DNA of 18,098 bases. Origin: an uncultured Campylobacter sp. GTDB lineage: Bacteria; Campylobacterota; Campylobacteria; Campylobacterales; Campylobacteraceae. Every line of letters starts with the position of its first letter. Position 1 is the first letter of the stretch. Below, piece by piece: positions 1 to 7,011 of the stretch. The notes below the pieces were generated by a model. The model was not told where the DNA came from, ran no database searches, and saw only the letters and a list, made by a program, of their open reading frames with translations. Where the stretch lies: NCBI GenBank assembly GCA_949294425.1, contig CASFHJ010000261.1, forward strand, positions 1-18,098, written 5' to 3'. Made by a program: the position numbers and the translations under genes.

Positions 1-22
1 CTTTTTTTAGCGATCTAGCCAT
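1..22 (-). CDS. rpsS: 30S ribosomal protein S19 (5' end only)
   Basis: Only the first seven codons are inside the window. Read on the minus strand from the ATG at 22-20 they give MARSLKK, the usual N-terminus of bacterial S19, which binds the head of the 30S subunit with S13. The ATG follows the rplB stop codon with one intervening base, and a purine-rich AAGGAAAA lies just upstream inside the rplB end. Position directly after rplB is the standard S10-operon order, which supports the call despite its brevity. Confidence 0.85.
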
Positions 23-23
23 A

Positions 24-854
24 TTATTTTCCTTTTCTTCTTGATATTATGAGTCTATCACTAGCTTTTTTGCGTCTAGTTTTAGCACCCTTTGTTGGTT
101 TGCCCCAAGGAGTAACAGGGTGACGACCTGAGTTTTTCTTACCTTCACCACCTCCGTGAGGGTGATCAACTGGGTTCATTGCAGAGCCTCTTGTTTGAGG
201 ACGAATTCCTCTGTGGCGGTTTCTACCTGCCTTACCTATGGTAACATTAGCCCAGTCCTCGTTTCCTACTTCTCCTATACTAGCCATACATTCTGCTAAG
301 ACCTGCCTCATTTCCCCGCTTGCTAGTCTTAAGATGACGTATTTTTCTTCCTTACCCATTAATTGTGCATAGGCACCAGCTGAGCGAATCATTTGTCCGC
401 CTTTTCCCGGTTTTAGCTCTATATTATGAACTATTGTTCCAACTGGTATGTTTTTAAGTTTCATAGCATTTCCGGGCTTTATATCAAGACCACTTTCAGC
501 AGACATTACTACATCTCCTACCTTAAGTCCCTTTGCTTGTAAAATATACCTTTTCTCTCCATCTTTGTATGAAACTAAGGCTATGCGGCAGTTTCTGTAT
601 GGATCGTATTCTATGGCTTCTATCTTGCCTTCTATGCCAAATTTTCTTCTTTTAAAGTCTATGATTCTATATAATTTTTTGGCTCCACCTTCTTTGTGTC
701 TACTTGTTATCCTACCATTGTTATTTCTTCCTGAGTGAGTAGGAAGTTTGATAAGTAAAGAGCGAACGGAAGGTTTAGCAGTTATATCCTCAGAGCTTAA
801 ACCTGTTATATATCTTCTACTTGGTGTATATGGTTTGTAAGTTTTTATCGCCAT
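24..854 (-). CDS. rplB: 50S ribosomal protein L2
   Basis: Primary 23S rRNA-binding protein close to the peptidyl-transferase centre, needed for subunit association. The 276-residue product has the normal bacterial length. It carries the family's conserved C-terminal loop [12 protein letters not shown] at about residues 227-238, where H231 aligns with the functionally important E. coli His229. The C-terminus is strongly basic, as expected for an rRNA-binding tail. The ATG is preceded by GGAGG within the end of rplW, and the rplW stop and rplB start are separated by a single base, so translation is probably coupled. It is the fifth gene of the S10 operon here and is followed by rpsS. Confidence 0.98.
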   Translation of the reverse strand: MAIKTYKPYTPSRRYITGLSSEDITAKPSVRSLLIKLPTHSGRNNNGRITSRHKEGGAKKLYRIIDFKRRKFGIEGKIEAIEYDPYRNCRIALVSYKDGEKRYILQAKGLKVGDVVMSAESGLDIKPGNAMKLKNIPVGTIVHNIELKPGKGGQMIRSAGAYAQLMGKEEKYVILRLASGEMRQVLAECMASIGEVGNEDWANVTIGKAGRNRHRGIRPQTRGSAMNPVDHPHGGGEGKKNSGRHPVTPWGKPTKGAKTRRKKASDRLIISRRKGK

Positions 855-855
855 A

Positions 856-1137
856 TTAAGCCTCCGTATTTTCTAAGCTAACACCCTCTGGTAGCTTAAC
901 ATAAAATTTTTTGTAGTCATTTCTTTGCCCTAAACGACCTCTAAATCTTTTTACCTTGCCTTCCATTTTTAAAGAATTTATCTTTAGAGGAACTACACCA
1001 AAATATTCTTTTAAAACAGCCTTTAAAGAATTTTTAGTCATCTTAGGTGAGGTTTGTATAACTACCACACCTTGTTCTTGTAAATTCAAACTTTTTTCAG
1101 TGTAAAGTATGCTTCTTATATCTTTTATATCTGCCAT
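856..1137 (-). CDS. rplW: 50S ribosomal protein L23
   Basis: L23 sits at the polypeptide exit tunnel, where it docks trigger factor and SRP. The 93-residue product starts [22 protein letters not shown]; a start of the form 'I...TEKS' is typical of L23. It also has the central [19 protein letters not shown] segment and the basic [17 protein letters not shown] loop. Length is normal for the family. The start ATG lies one base after the rplD TAA and has a GAGGA ribosome-binding site within the rplD end. Its place between rplD and rplB is canonical. Confidence 0.97.
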   Translation of the reverse strand: MADIKDIRSILYTEKSLNLQEQGVVVIQTSPKMTKNSLKAVLKEYFGVVPLKINSLKMEGKVKRFRGRLGQRNDYKKFYVKLPEGVSLENTEA

Positions 1138-1138
1138 T

Positions 1139-1753
1139 TTAGTCCTCTTTTATGATGGATTGTAAAGCGTTTTGTTCTATGATAACAGATTTAAATACGG
1201 ATACTAAATAAGCATTTACCTCTGTTATATCTACCACATAGCAATTTGCTAAATTTCTGTATGCAAGAAAGGTTTTTTCATCTATAAAATCCTTTACTAT
1301 CAAAACATCTTTTAGCCCAAGTTTTTTTACTATATTATTTGCATCTTTTGTTTTTGCACTTTCTACTATTAAAGATGGGGCTACAAAAAGCATACCCGCA
1401 CTAGCCTTTTCTTCCAAGGCTCTTTCTAGAGCAAGTCTTTTTTGTTTTTTATTTACCTTTTGAAAATAATTTCTGTTATTTTTAGGACCAAAGGCTACTC
1501 CACCGCCTACCCAAACATTTGTTCTAGTAGAACCAGCTCTTGCACCACCACGTCCTTTTTGTCTCCAAGGTTTTTTGCCTCCACCGCTTACTTCACTTCT
1601 ATTTTTTGTGTGAGCTGTGTTAGACCTCAAAGAAGCAAGGTATGATTTTACGTAAAGGTAGAGATTATGTGGATTTATATCCTTGTATCTAGCAGGTAGA
1701 TCTAAATCTCCTGACTTTTCAAATTTATCATTTAAAACAATAGCCTTACTCAT
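1139..1753 (-). CDS. rplD: 50S ribosomal protein L4
   Basis: L4 binds 23S rRNA early in assembly, and its extended loop lines the exit tunnel. The 204-residue product contains the glycine- and arginine-rich loop [21 protein letters not shown] (about residues 57-77), the site where macrolide-resistance mutations arise in Campylobacter and other bacteria. The sequence there looks like wild type. The start overlaps the rplC stop by four bases (ATGA, 1750-1753), with an AAGGAT ribosome-binding site inside rplC. In E. coli L4 also represses its own operon through the leader RNA; nothing in this short leader shows that this happens here. Confidence 0.97.
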   Translation of the reverse strand: MSKAIVLNDKFEKSGDLDLPARYKDINPHNLYLYVKSYLASLRSNTAHTKNRSEVSGGGKKPWRQKGRGGARAGSTRTNVWVGGGVAFGPKNNRNYFQKVNKKQKRLALERALEEKASAGMLFVAPSLIVESAKTKDANNIVKKLGLKDVLIVKDFIDEKTFLAYRNLANCYVVDITEVNAYLVSVFKSVIIEQNALQSIIKED

Positions 1754-2328
1754 TTTGCAATCCTTATCTTGCCTAAAGCTCCATTATGACCAGCAACACA
1801 ACCTTTTAAAACTAAAATTTTGCTCTCAGCATCATAGCTTAAAACTTCATTTTTAACCGTTATTTTAACATTTCCATAATGCCCAGCCATCTTCATACCC
1901 GGTTGTACTCTACCCGGCCACTCTCTATTTCCTATAGAACCATGTCTTCTGTGAAAACGTGAACCATGGCTTGCAGGACCACCAGCAAAGCCGTGTCTTT
2001 TAACAACACCACTATATCCTCTACCCTTGGAATTAAATGAAACCTTTAAAATCTTAGCTTCGTTTAATGGAGTCTCATCTAAATCTCCAGCTTCTTTATT
2101 GTTAACAAAAATACTGGCAAAATTGTTAAATTCTGGGGATAGATTGTATTTTTTTTGCTGTCCTTGTATACACTTATTTTTAGCCTTTCCCTTTGAATAA
2201 GAAACCATCGCCTTGACATTTTCTTTTACCTCGCAAACCTTTGTTGATAAGACTCTAAGTAAGGTTACAGCAACGCTAGGATTTGTAACGGTTCTGCTCA
2301 TACCTATCTTTTCTACTATATATTCCAT
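1750..2328 (-). CDS. rplC: 50S ribosomal protein L3
   Basis: L3 is an early 23S rRNA-binding protein that reaches the peptidyl-transferase centre. The 192-residue product has the family core [22 protein letters not shown] (about residues 102-123) followed by the basic loop and MAGHYGN at 147-153. Its length is a little below the E. coli protein (209). The residue aligned with E. coli Gln150, which PrmB methylates, is histidine here. The ATG has an AGGA ribosome-binding site; the gap to the rpsJ stop is 20 bases, and the stop overlaps the rplD start by four. Confidence 0.97.
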   Translation of the reverse strand: MEYIVEKIGMSRTVTNPSVAVTLLRVLSTKVCEVKENVKAMVSYSKGKAKNKCIQGQQKKYNLSPEFNNFASIFVNNKEAGDLDETPLNEAKILKVSFNSKGRGYSGVVKRHGFAGGPASHGSRFHRRHGSIGNREWPGRVQPGMKMAGHYGNVKITVKNEVLSYDAESKILVLKGCVAGHNGALGKIRIAK

Positions 2329-2348
2329 AACTTTATCCTTTTACTTAA

Positions 2349-2660
2349 CTATTTTCCCATAGCCCTGACTTCGACATTAACCTCTGGAGCTAAATCAAGT
2401 TTGGTTAAAGAATCAACAGTATCAGGAGTTGCTGCCACTATATCTAGCATACGAGTGTGAATTCTCATTTCAAATTGTTCTCTTGAGTCCTTATTTATGT
2501 GAGGGGACCTTAAAACTGTGTATCTTTTTATCTTTGTAGGCAAAGGCACAGGACCTCTTATATCTGCACCTGTTCTCTTAACAGCTTCTACTATGGCTGC
2601 AACTGTGCGGTCTAAAACTCTGTGGTCATAAGCTTTAAGCTTAAGCCTTATTCTTTCCAT
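2349..2660 (-). CDS. rpsJ: 30S ribosomal protein S10
   Basis: S10 is a 30S head protein and, as NusE, part of antitermination complexes. The product is recognised by [20 protein letters not shown] at the start, [20 protein letters not shown] in the middle and the [15 protein letters not shown] end. Two ATG codons lie side by side, at 2663 and 2660. I chose the second because it gives the canonical 103-residue MERIR start and leaves about six bases to the AGGGA ribosome-binding site; the first would leave only about three. It is the first gene of the S10 operon, and its promoter is at 2735-2763. Confidence 0.97.
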   Translation of the reverse strand: MERIRLKLKAYDHRVLDRTVAAIVEAVKRTGADIRGPVPLPTKIKRYTVLRSPHINKDSREQFEMRIHTRMLDIVAATPDTVDSLTKLDLAPEVNVEVRAMGK

Positions 2661-2734
2661 CATTTTCCCTTTTAAAAGAACTTGTATAGCTTAAGATCTA
2701 TACAGATAAATTTTTATATAAAAATGAAGTTTGT

Positions 2735-2763
2735 ATTGTAGTAGAAGTGCTTTTAAAAGTCAA
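2735..2763 (-). promoter_or_regulatory. sigma-70 promoter of the S10 ribosomal operon
   Basis: On the minus strand TTGACT (2763-2758) is followed after exactly 17 bases by TACAAT (2740-2735), five of six matches to each consensus hexamer. Transcription should begin near 2728, giving a leader of about 65-70 bases before rpsJ. A clear -35 box is notable, because Campylobacter housekeeping promoters usually show little -35 conservation. The -35 is part of a 12-base TTGACTTTTAAA that recurs in the tRNA-Gly promoter. Confidence 0.75.
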
Positions 2764-2807
2764 GTTTTTTTTATAAATTTTTTGTTTTTTTTCCTTTTAA
2801 AAAGGAT

Positions 2808-2848
2808 AAAAATTAAAATTTGAAGCTTTATTTTAGCTTTTAATTTTT
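2808..2848 (-). terminator. possible weak AT-rich terminator downstream of the PepSY-like gene
   Basis: Positions 2808-2818 and 2838-2848 are an 11-base inverted repeat made only of A and T. An inner AGC/GCT pairing (2825-2827 with 2835-2837) leaves an asymmetric bulge. It lies between the PepSY-like gene end (2928) and the S10 promoter, where a terminator is expected, but it has almost no GC pairs and no clean U run after it. The rest of 2664-2927 is very AT-rich sequence in which I see only the S10 promoter and no gene. Confidence 0.3.
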
Positions 2849-2927
2849 ATTTTTTACTCTTTTATTTTTGAAATTTTTTATTTTTAATACTTAGCTAAGC
2901 ACCTCTTAAAATATATAGTTGTTTTTC

Positions 2928-3353
2928 TTAGTCATCAAATTTTTGACCTAGTATGTTGCCATTAGAATCTGTGTAAACTTCCATCATATTGTTAAATTTA
3001 AATTTATATCCATTTATGTTTTTATCTACCTCTATTATCTGGGCGTTTTGTTGACTAGCTTTTACCTTGCTTACAAGATTAGTTGGTAAAAAGCTTGTAG
3101 GTATAGCTTTGTATCTACCATCTACGCTAATCCAATCCCCGTTTATGTTAAATTCTATCTCTGTTCCATCAGAAAGAGTTATGTCAAAAGAGGTCATATC
3201 CTTTTCAGCAAAGCCTATGTTTGCTCCATTAAAATGCTCTTTTACAAAGCTATGAATTTTACTTGGTAGAGTGTTTACAGCTACCGGCATATCCGCAAAT
3301 AAGGAGCTAGCACAAAAGAAAGTAGCTAAAAGCACAAGTTTTAATTTTTTCAT
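2928..3353 (-). CDS. secreted PepSY-like periplasmic protein
   Basis: The 141-residue product begins with a clear signal peptide: a basic MKKLK start, hydrophobic residues about 5-17, and a likely cleavage after SLFA at residue 20. The mature part holds two related halves, about residues 29-75 and 89-135. Each begins with an LP.. helix segment and continues into a beta hairpin (SDGTEIEFNINGDW; NNMMEVYTDSNGNILGQ), the pattern of the PepSY-like (beta-lactamase-inhibitor-like) fold. No catalytic residues are evident and the function is not known. The ATG has an AAGGAG ribosome-binding site at good spacing. The gene is monocistronic-looking and sits under a TTCAC-repeat operator, suggesting two-component control. 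The small secreted protein next to murA in C. jejuni may be its counterpart, but that is recollection only. Confidence 0.8.
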   Translation of the reverse strand: MKKLKLVLLATFFCASSLFADMPVAVNTLPSKIHSFVKEHFNGANIGFAEKDMTSFDITLSDGTEIEFNINGDWISVDGRYKAIPTSFLPTNLVSKVKASQQNAQIIEVDKNINGYKFKFNNMMEVYTDSNGNILGQKFDD

Positions 3354-3384
3354 ATTTTCTCCTTGAAATAAAGTTTATTTTGTA

Positions 3385-3417
3385 ATGATAGCCTCACTGT
3401 GTGAAGAATGCGTGAAT
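3385..3417 (-). promoter_or_regulatory. promoter with TTCAC-N6-TTCAC operator (DccR-type box) for the PepSY-like gene
   Basis: On the minus strand ATTCAC, six bases, TTCACA occupies 3417-3400 and is followed nine bases later by a TATCAT -10 (3390-3385). As I recall it, the published C. jejuni DccRS regulon motif is WTTCAC-N6-TTCACW, which this matches at every defined position. On the plus strand GTGAA-like units start at 3401, 3412, 3423 and 3434, an exact 11-base period that is typical of OmpR-family response-regulator sites. The box takes the place of a -35 element, consistent with activation. Confidence 0.6.
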
Positions 3418-3447
3418 GTAAAATGAAGCAAGAGTGATTTTTTTAAG

Positions 3448-3522
3448 TGGAGCGGGAAACGAGATTCGAACTCGCGACCCCAACCTTGGCAAGGTTGTGC
3501 TCTACCCCTGAGCTATTCCCGC
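3448..3522 (-). tRNA. tRNA-Gly (anticodon GCC)
   Basis: The minus strand folds into a full cloverleaf of 75 bases including an encoded CCA (3450-3448). The acceptor stem GCGGGAA pairs with TTCCCGC. The D arm lies around TAGCTCAGGGGTAGAGCA. The anticodon loop is TTGCCAA with anticodon GCC at 3490-3488. The T arm is GCGAG TTCGAAT CTCGT with one G-T pair. It decodes GGC and GGU. It has its own promoter at 3539-3567; no U-rich terminator is visible after it, so the 3' end may be made by processing. Confidence 0.97.
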
Positions 3523-3538
3523 ACTAAAATAAGGGCTA

Positions 3539-3567
3539 ATTCTATACAAAAATTCTTTAAAAGTCAA
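3539..3567 (-). promoter_or_regulatory. sigma-70 promoter of tRNA-Gly
   Basis: On the minus strand TTGACT (3567-3562) is followed after exactly 17 bases by TAGAAT (3544-3539), and the tRNA begins 16 bases further on. The sequence after the -10 includes TAGCCC, a GC-rich discriminator of the kind seen at stringently controlled stable-RNA promoters. The 12 bases TTGACTTTTAAA containing the -35 are identical to those of the S10 promoter. Confidence 0.7.
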
Positions 3568-3597
3568 ATTTAAAAGAAGTTTTATAAAATTTAAAAG

Positions 3598-4854
3598 CTA
3601 TTCATTAAGCCTTTTTATATTTGCTCCTAGTTTTTTAAATTTTTCCTCAAGTCTTTCATAACCTCTGTCTAGATGATAAATTCTATGCACCCTACTAATC
3701 CCTTTTGCAAATAAGGCAGCTAGTATTAAAGCAGATGAGGCTCTTAAATCAGTAGCCATAACATCAGCACAATTTAGCTCCTTTGCTCCAGTTACACTGG
3801 CTATGTGCCCGTTTAGTTTTATGTCAGCACCCATTCTTAATAACTCACTTACATGCATAAAGCGGTTTTCAAAAAGCCTTTCATCTATAATACTAGTTCC
3901 TTCAGCCCTTAAGGCAAGAGCCATAAATTGTGCTTGCATATCCGTTGGAAAGCCCGGATACTCGCTTGTTATAAGCTCTATAGCCTTTATTTTTTTAGCT
4001 GGAAGTATGGTAATTTCATCATCTTTTATCTCTATGCCAAAGCCCATTTGTTTTAATTTATCTAAGACAGCACTAAGATGTTTTGCGTTTGCTTTTTTAA
4101 TGCTTATTTTTGAATTTGTAATTGCTCCTGCACAAAGATAGGTCCCAGCTTCTATCCTATCTGGTATCACAGATATTTCTTTAAAATTTAAGAGTTCAGA
4201 ATCTGTACCATAAATTTCAAGCTCATCACTAGCTATGCCCTTTATATCAAGCCCAGCCTCTTTTAAAATTTCGCAAAGTTGCACTACTTCAGGCTCTTTG
4301 GCTACATTTATAATCCTTGTCTTACCCTTAGCTAAGGCAGCTGCCATTATGATATTTTCGCTACCTGTTACTGATATTTTATCAAAGATTATATCAGCTC
4401 CTTTTAAGCTACCATTTGCCACTACGTAGCCCTGTTTTATGGCTATATTTGCTCCCATTTTTTCAAGGGCTAAAAGGTGAAGATCTATGGGTCTTTGTCC
4501 TATAGCACAGCCTCCGGGTAGAGATACCTCGCATTCTTTAAATCTAGCAAGTAAGGGTCCTAAAGTGAGTATAGAAGCTCTCATTTTTCTTACTATGTCG
4601 TATTTTGCTTTTGTGTTATTTAACCCTGTGGTGTCTATTTTTGCTTCTTTATTTTCAAGATAAAAACTAGCACCTAGGTTTTTAAGCAGTAAAAAAAGAG
4701 TGTTTATATCTGTTACATTTGGGATATTTTTAATGCTTACCTCATTTTTTGCTAGTATACTAGAAGCTATTAGAGGTAAGGCAGCGTTTTTTGCTCCGCT
4801 TATCTCAACGCAACCACTTAAATTATTAGTGCCTTCTATCTCTAAATAATGCAT
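3598..4854 (-). CDS. murA: UDP-N-acetylglucosamine 1-carboxyvinyltransferase
   Basis: MurA transfers enolpyruvate from PEP to UDP-GlcNAc, the first committed step of peptidoglycan synthesis in the cytoplasm. The 418-residue product has the full family length. It shows the expected residues in E. coli numbering or within one position of it: K22 in [10 protein letters not shown]92, C116 in the GGCAIGQRP loop, R121, D305 in GFPTDMQAQ and R397 in [12 protein letters not shown]. The loop cysteine is the residue alkylated by fosfomycin, so the target itself is of the sensitive type. The start is supported by an AAGGA ribosome-binding site (4864-4860) and a TATAAT at 4884-4879, giving a leader of about 18 bases. 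It faces away from the EamA permease gene. Confidence 0.97.
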   Translation of the reverse strand: MHYLEIEGTNNLSGCVEISGAKNAALPLIASSILAKNEVSIKNIPNVTDINTLFLLLKNLGASFYLENKEAKIDTTGLNNTKAKYDIVRKMRASILTLGPLLARFKECEVSLPGGCAIGQRPIDLHLLALEKMGANIAIKQGYVVANGSLKGADIIFDKISVTGSENIIMAAALAKGKTRIINVAKEPEVVQLCEILKEAGLDIKGIASDELEIYGTDSELLNFKEISVIPDRIEAGTYLCAGAITNSKISIKKANAKHLSAVLDKLKQMGFGIEIKDDEITILPAKKIKAIELITSEYPGFPTDMQAQFMALALRAEGTSIIDERLFENRFMHVSELLRMGADIKLNGHIASVTGAKELNCADVMATDLRASSALILAALFAKGISRVHRIYHLDRGYERLEEKFKKLGANIKRLNE

Positions 4855-4878
4855 ATCTTTCCTTTTATAAAAAGCAAA

Positions 4879-4891
4879 ATTATACTATAAT
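4879..4891. promoter_or_regulatory. back-to-back -10 elements of murA and the EamA permease gene
   Basis: The 13 bases ATTATACTATAAT contain a perfect minus-strand TATAAT (4884-4879) and a perfect plus-strand TATAAT (4886-4891), separated by one base. Each lies about 25-30 bases upstream of a start codon, murA at 4854 and the permease at 4916, with leaders of roughly 18 bases. Neither direction has a good -35 hexamer at the normal distance, as is usual in Campylobacter. Confidence 0.6.
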
Positions 4892-4915
4892 TTATCTTTT
4901 TTATATAGGAATTTT

Positions 4916-5791
4916 ATGAAAAGAACTTATAAAGTTGGAGTTTTTCTAGTAATACTTGGAGGGCTTTTTTGGGCTAGTTCTGGGGTGATGGCTGAATCCT
5001 TGTTTAAAAAAGGATATAGTGTTGATTGGGTTAGTTTTTATAGATTACTTTTAACAGGGCTTATACTAGCTCTTATATCATCTACTAAGCGTAATATGGT
5101 TATTTTTAAGGATAAAAAAGAGTTTTTGTCCTTACTTTTATTTGGTTTTTTTGGGCTTCTTTTGACTCAATTTGCTTATTTTAAAGCCATAGCTTATATA
5201 GATGCTGGGACTGCTACTATGATTCAATACTCAGCACCTATTTTAATCATGTTAATTATATGCTTTAAGGATAAAATTTTTCCTAAAAAATTAGATCTTT
5301 TAGCCTTAGTTTTGCTTATGATAGCTATGTTTTTTCTAGCGTTTAAGGGCGAGTTTTCTTTGGAAAAATTAAATTTTTGGGGCTTTTTTTGGGGTATACT
5401 TTCTGCTTGTGGGGTGATTTATTACTCTTTGGGCGCAAGAAAGATTATATTAAAATACGGAGTGATCTTTGTCATGGCTTATGCCTCTTTAATAGGCGCT
5501 TTTACACTTTTTGTGCTTTTATTGGGAAAAATTCCAAGCTATGATTTTAGCTTTGTAGAGTATAGCACTATGTTAGGCATAGTCTTTGTGGGCACTATAT
5601 TAGCATTTACCCTGTATTTAAAGGGACTTGAGATAATAGGAGCCATAAGAGCTAGTATGATAGCTTGTATAGAGCCAGTAGCGGCTGCTTTTATGAGCTT
5701 TTTCTTTCTTGGCACTTCTTATAGTTTGCTTGATATTTTTGCTTTTTCTTTGATAATATTTTCCGTGATTTTAAATTCAAGAGCTAAGTAA
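4916..5791 (+). CDS. EamA/DMT-family membrane transporter
   Basis: The 291-residue protein is almost wholly hydrophobic, with about ten predicted membrane helices in two EamA halves (about residues 8-140 and 150-288). The N-terminal FLVILGGLFWASSGVMAESLFKKG and the late GLEIIGAIRASMIACIEPVAAAFMSFFFLGTS are hallmark EamA segments. Members of the drug/metabolite transporter superfamily export or import amino acids, nucleotides or other metabolites, but the substrate cannot be read from sequence. The ATG has an AGGA ribosome-binding site five bases away (4907-4910). It stands alone: the upstream gene is divergent and the downstream gene convergent. I recall a similar permease next to murA in C. 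jejuni. Confidence 0.88.
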   Translation: MKRTYKVGVFLVILGGLFWASSGVMAESLFKKGYSVDWVSFYRLLLTGLILALISSTKRNMVIFKDKKEFLSLLLFGFFGLLLTQFAYFKAIAYIDAGTATMIQYSAPILIMLIICFKDKIFPKKLDLLALVLLMIAMFFLAFKGEFSLEKLNFWGFFWGILSACGVIYYSLGARKIILKYGVIFVMAYASLIGAFTLFVLLLGKIPSYDFSFVEYSTMLGIVFVGTILAFTLYLKGLEIIGAIRASMIACIEPVAAAFMSFFFLGTSYSLLDIFAFSLIIFSVILNSRAK

Positions 5792-5792
5792 A

Positions 5793-5808
5793 TCCGCACA
5801 GAGGCGGA
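5793..5808. terminator. short hairpin between convergent EamA and ackA genes
   Basis: TCCGC (5793-5797) and GCGGA (5804-5808) form a five-pair, mostly GC stem around a six-base loop. It fills most of the 22-base gap between the convergent stops at 5791 and 5814. Minus-strand transcripts from ackA run into TTTACTT after the stem, so it is better placed as the ackA terminator. Plus-strand transcripts meet only AAAATATT. The stem is short, so confidence is moderate. Confidence 0.45.
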
Positions 5809-5813
5809 AAATA

Positions 5814-7001
5814 TTACTTAGAAACTAAATTTTTAGCTGTATTTGCTATTTCAAATTCCTCATCAGTTGGCACTACTAGAATTTTTATCTTTGAGTTTTT
5901 TGTGCTAATCTCTCTTATTTTAGAAAGCCTTTCATTATTTAAATTTTCATCTATATCAAAGCCTAAGTGTTTAATAAAATCACAGGTTTCTTTTCTTATG
6001 AAAGAAGCGTTCTCGCCAACTCCAGCCGTAAATATCAAGGCATCTGTTCTTGGCAGGATAGCAAAATAAGAGCCTATGTATTTAGCTAGTCTGTAAGTAT
6101 ACATTTGTATAGCTTGTCTAGCCTTATCATCTTTTTCTTTTCTTTTAGCATCAACATCTCTTAAGTCATTGTATCCGCAAATTCCTAAAAAGCCACTCTT
6201 TTTATTCATCAGGCTATCGACTTCATCAGCGCTTAAGCCCCTTGTTTTTTGTATATAAGGCACTATGGCAGGATCTAGGTCCCCACATCTAGTTCCCATC
6301 ATAAGTCCTTCAAGAGGGGTAAGTCCCATAGAGGTATCTATACATTTTCCATTTTGTATGGCACTTATGGAAGCACCATTTCCAAGATGAGCGGTTATTG
6401 TATTAAAATTTTCATAAGCAAGACCTAAAAATTCAGCCCCCTTTCTGCTTACATAGGAATGAGAGGTTCCATGAAAGCCGTATCTTCTCACATTATCCTT
6501 TTCGTAGTATTCATAAGGTAGAGCATACATATAAGCATAATCAGGCATACTAGAGTGAAAAGCCGTATCAAAGACAGCTACATTAGGCACTTTCGGTGCT
6601 TTTTTTATCATAGTTCTTATACCGGCTAGATGGGCTGGATTGTGAAGGGGAGCCATTACGCTTACTCTATCTATCTCTGCTATGACGCTATCATCTATTA
6701 GGCAGTGTTTCATAAGCTTAGCTCCGCCTTGCACCACTCTGTGTCCGCAAGCATCAAGTAAGCTTAAATCCTCTAGCAAGCCTGATTGCTTAAAGAGCTC
6801 ATTTACTATATCTAAGCCTTCTTCATGGTTTTTAATACAGCCTTCTTTTATAAATTTATCATCTGTTTTTATATTTTTTAATTCAGCCTTTGAGGTATTT
6901 TCTCCTATCTTTTCTATAAGTCCAGCAGCTATTGCTTCATCATCTTTGAATAATTTAAATTTTATAGATGAAGAGCCTGAGTTTAAAACTAATATCTTCA
7001 T
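5814..7001 (-). CDS. ackA: acetate kinase
   Basis: AckA interconverts acetyl phosphate plus ADP with acetate plus ATP in the cytoplasm and works with Pta. I start it at the ATG at 7001, which gives 395 residues opening MKILVLNSGSSSIK. It has an AAAGGA site just upstream; an earlier in-frame ATG at 7037 lies inside pta and adds an unrelated 12 residues. The catalytic residues known from Methanosarcina AckA are present at a constant offset: N7, R88, D145, H177, N208, R238 and E381. The conserved HRVVHGGE segment reads HRVVQGGA (residues 87-94), an oddity. The gene begins ten bases after the pta stop, so it is the second gene of a pta-ackA operon. Confidence 0.96.
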   Translation of the reverse strand: MKILVLNSGSSSIKFKLFKDDEAIAAGLIEKIGENTSKAELKNIKTDDKFIKEGCIKNHEEGLDIVNELFKQSGLLEDLSLLDACGHRVVQGGAKLMKHCLIDDSVIAEIDRVSVMAPLHNPAHLAGIRTMIKKAPKVPNVAVFDTAFHSSMPDYAYMYALPYEYYEKDNVRRYGFHGTSHSYVSRKGAEFLGLAYENFNTITAHLGNGASISAIQNGKCIDTSMGLTPLEGLMMGTRCGDLDPAIVPYIQKTRGLSADEVDSLMNKKSGFLGICGYNDLRDVDAKRKEKDDKARQAIQMYTYRLAKYIGSYFAILPRTDALIFTAGVGENASFIRKETCDFIKHLGFDIDENLNNERLSKIREISTKNSKIKILVVPTDEEFEIANTAKNLVSK

Positions 7002-7011
7002 TTTTATCCTT

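Noticed and set aside
448..738. Plus-strand frames antisense to rplB and other genes (for example 1442-1645, 3803-4141, 6682-7020)
   Set aside because: They mirror strongly conserved genes, have no ribosome-binding sites, and their low-complexity Ser/Phe/Leu translations are typical shadow frames.
2793..2805. CCTTTTAAAAAGG as a terminator
   Set aside because: It is a short near-palindrome with a three-base loop and no U run in either direction at the right place.
2664..2927. Small gene in the long AT-rich gap between rpsJ and the PepSY-like gene
   Set aside because: Both strands are broken by frequent stops and low-complexity A/T runs; only the S10 promoter and a weak hairpin can be supported.
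3598..4854. Fosfomycin-resistant MurA variant
   Set aside because: The active-site loop keeps cysteine (C116), the drug-sensitive form, so nothing unusual is indicated.
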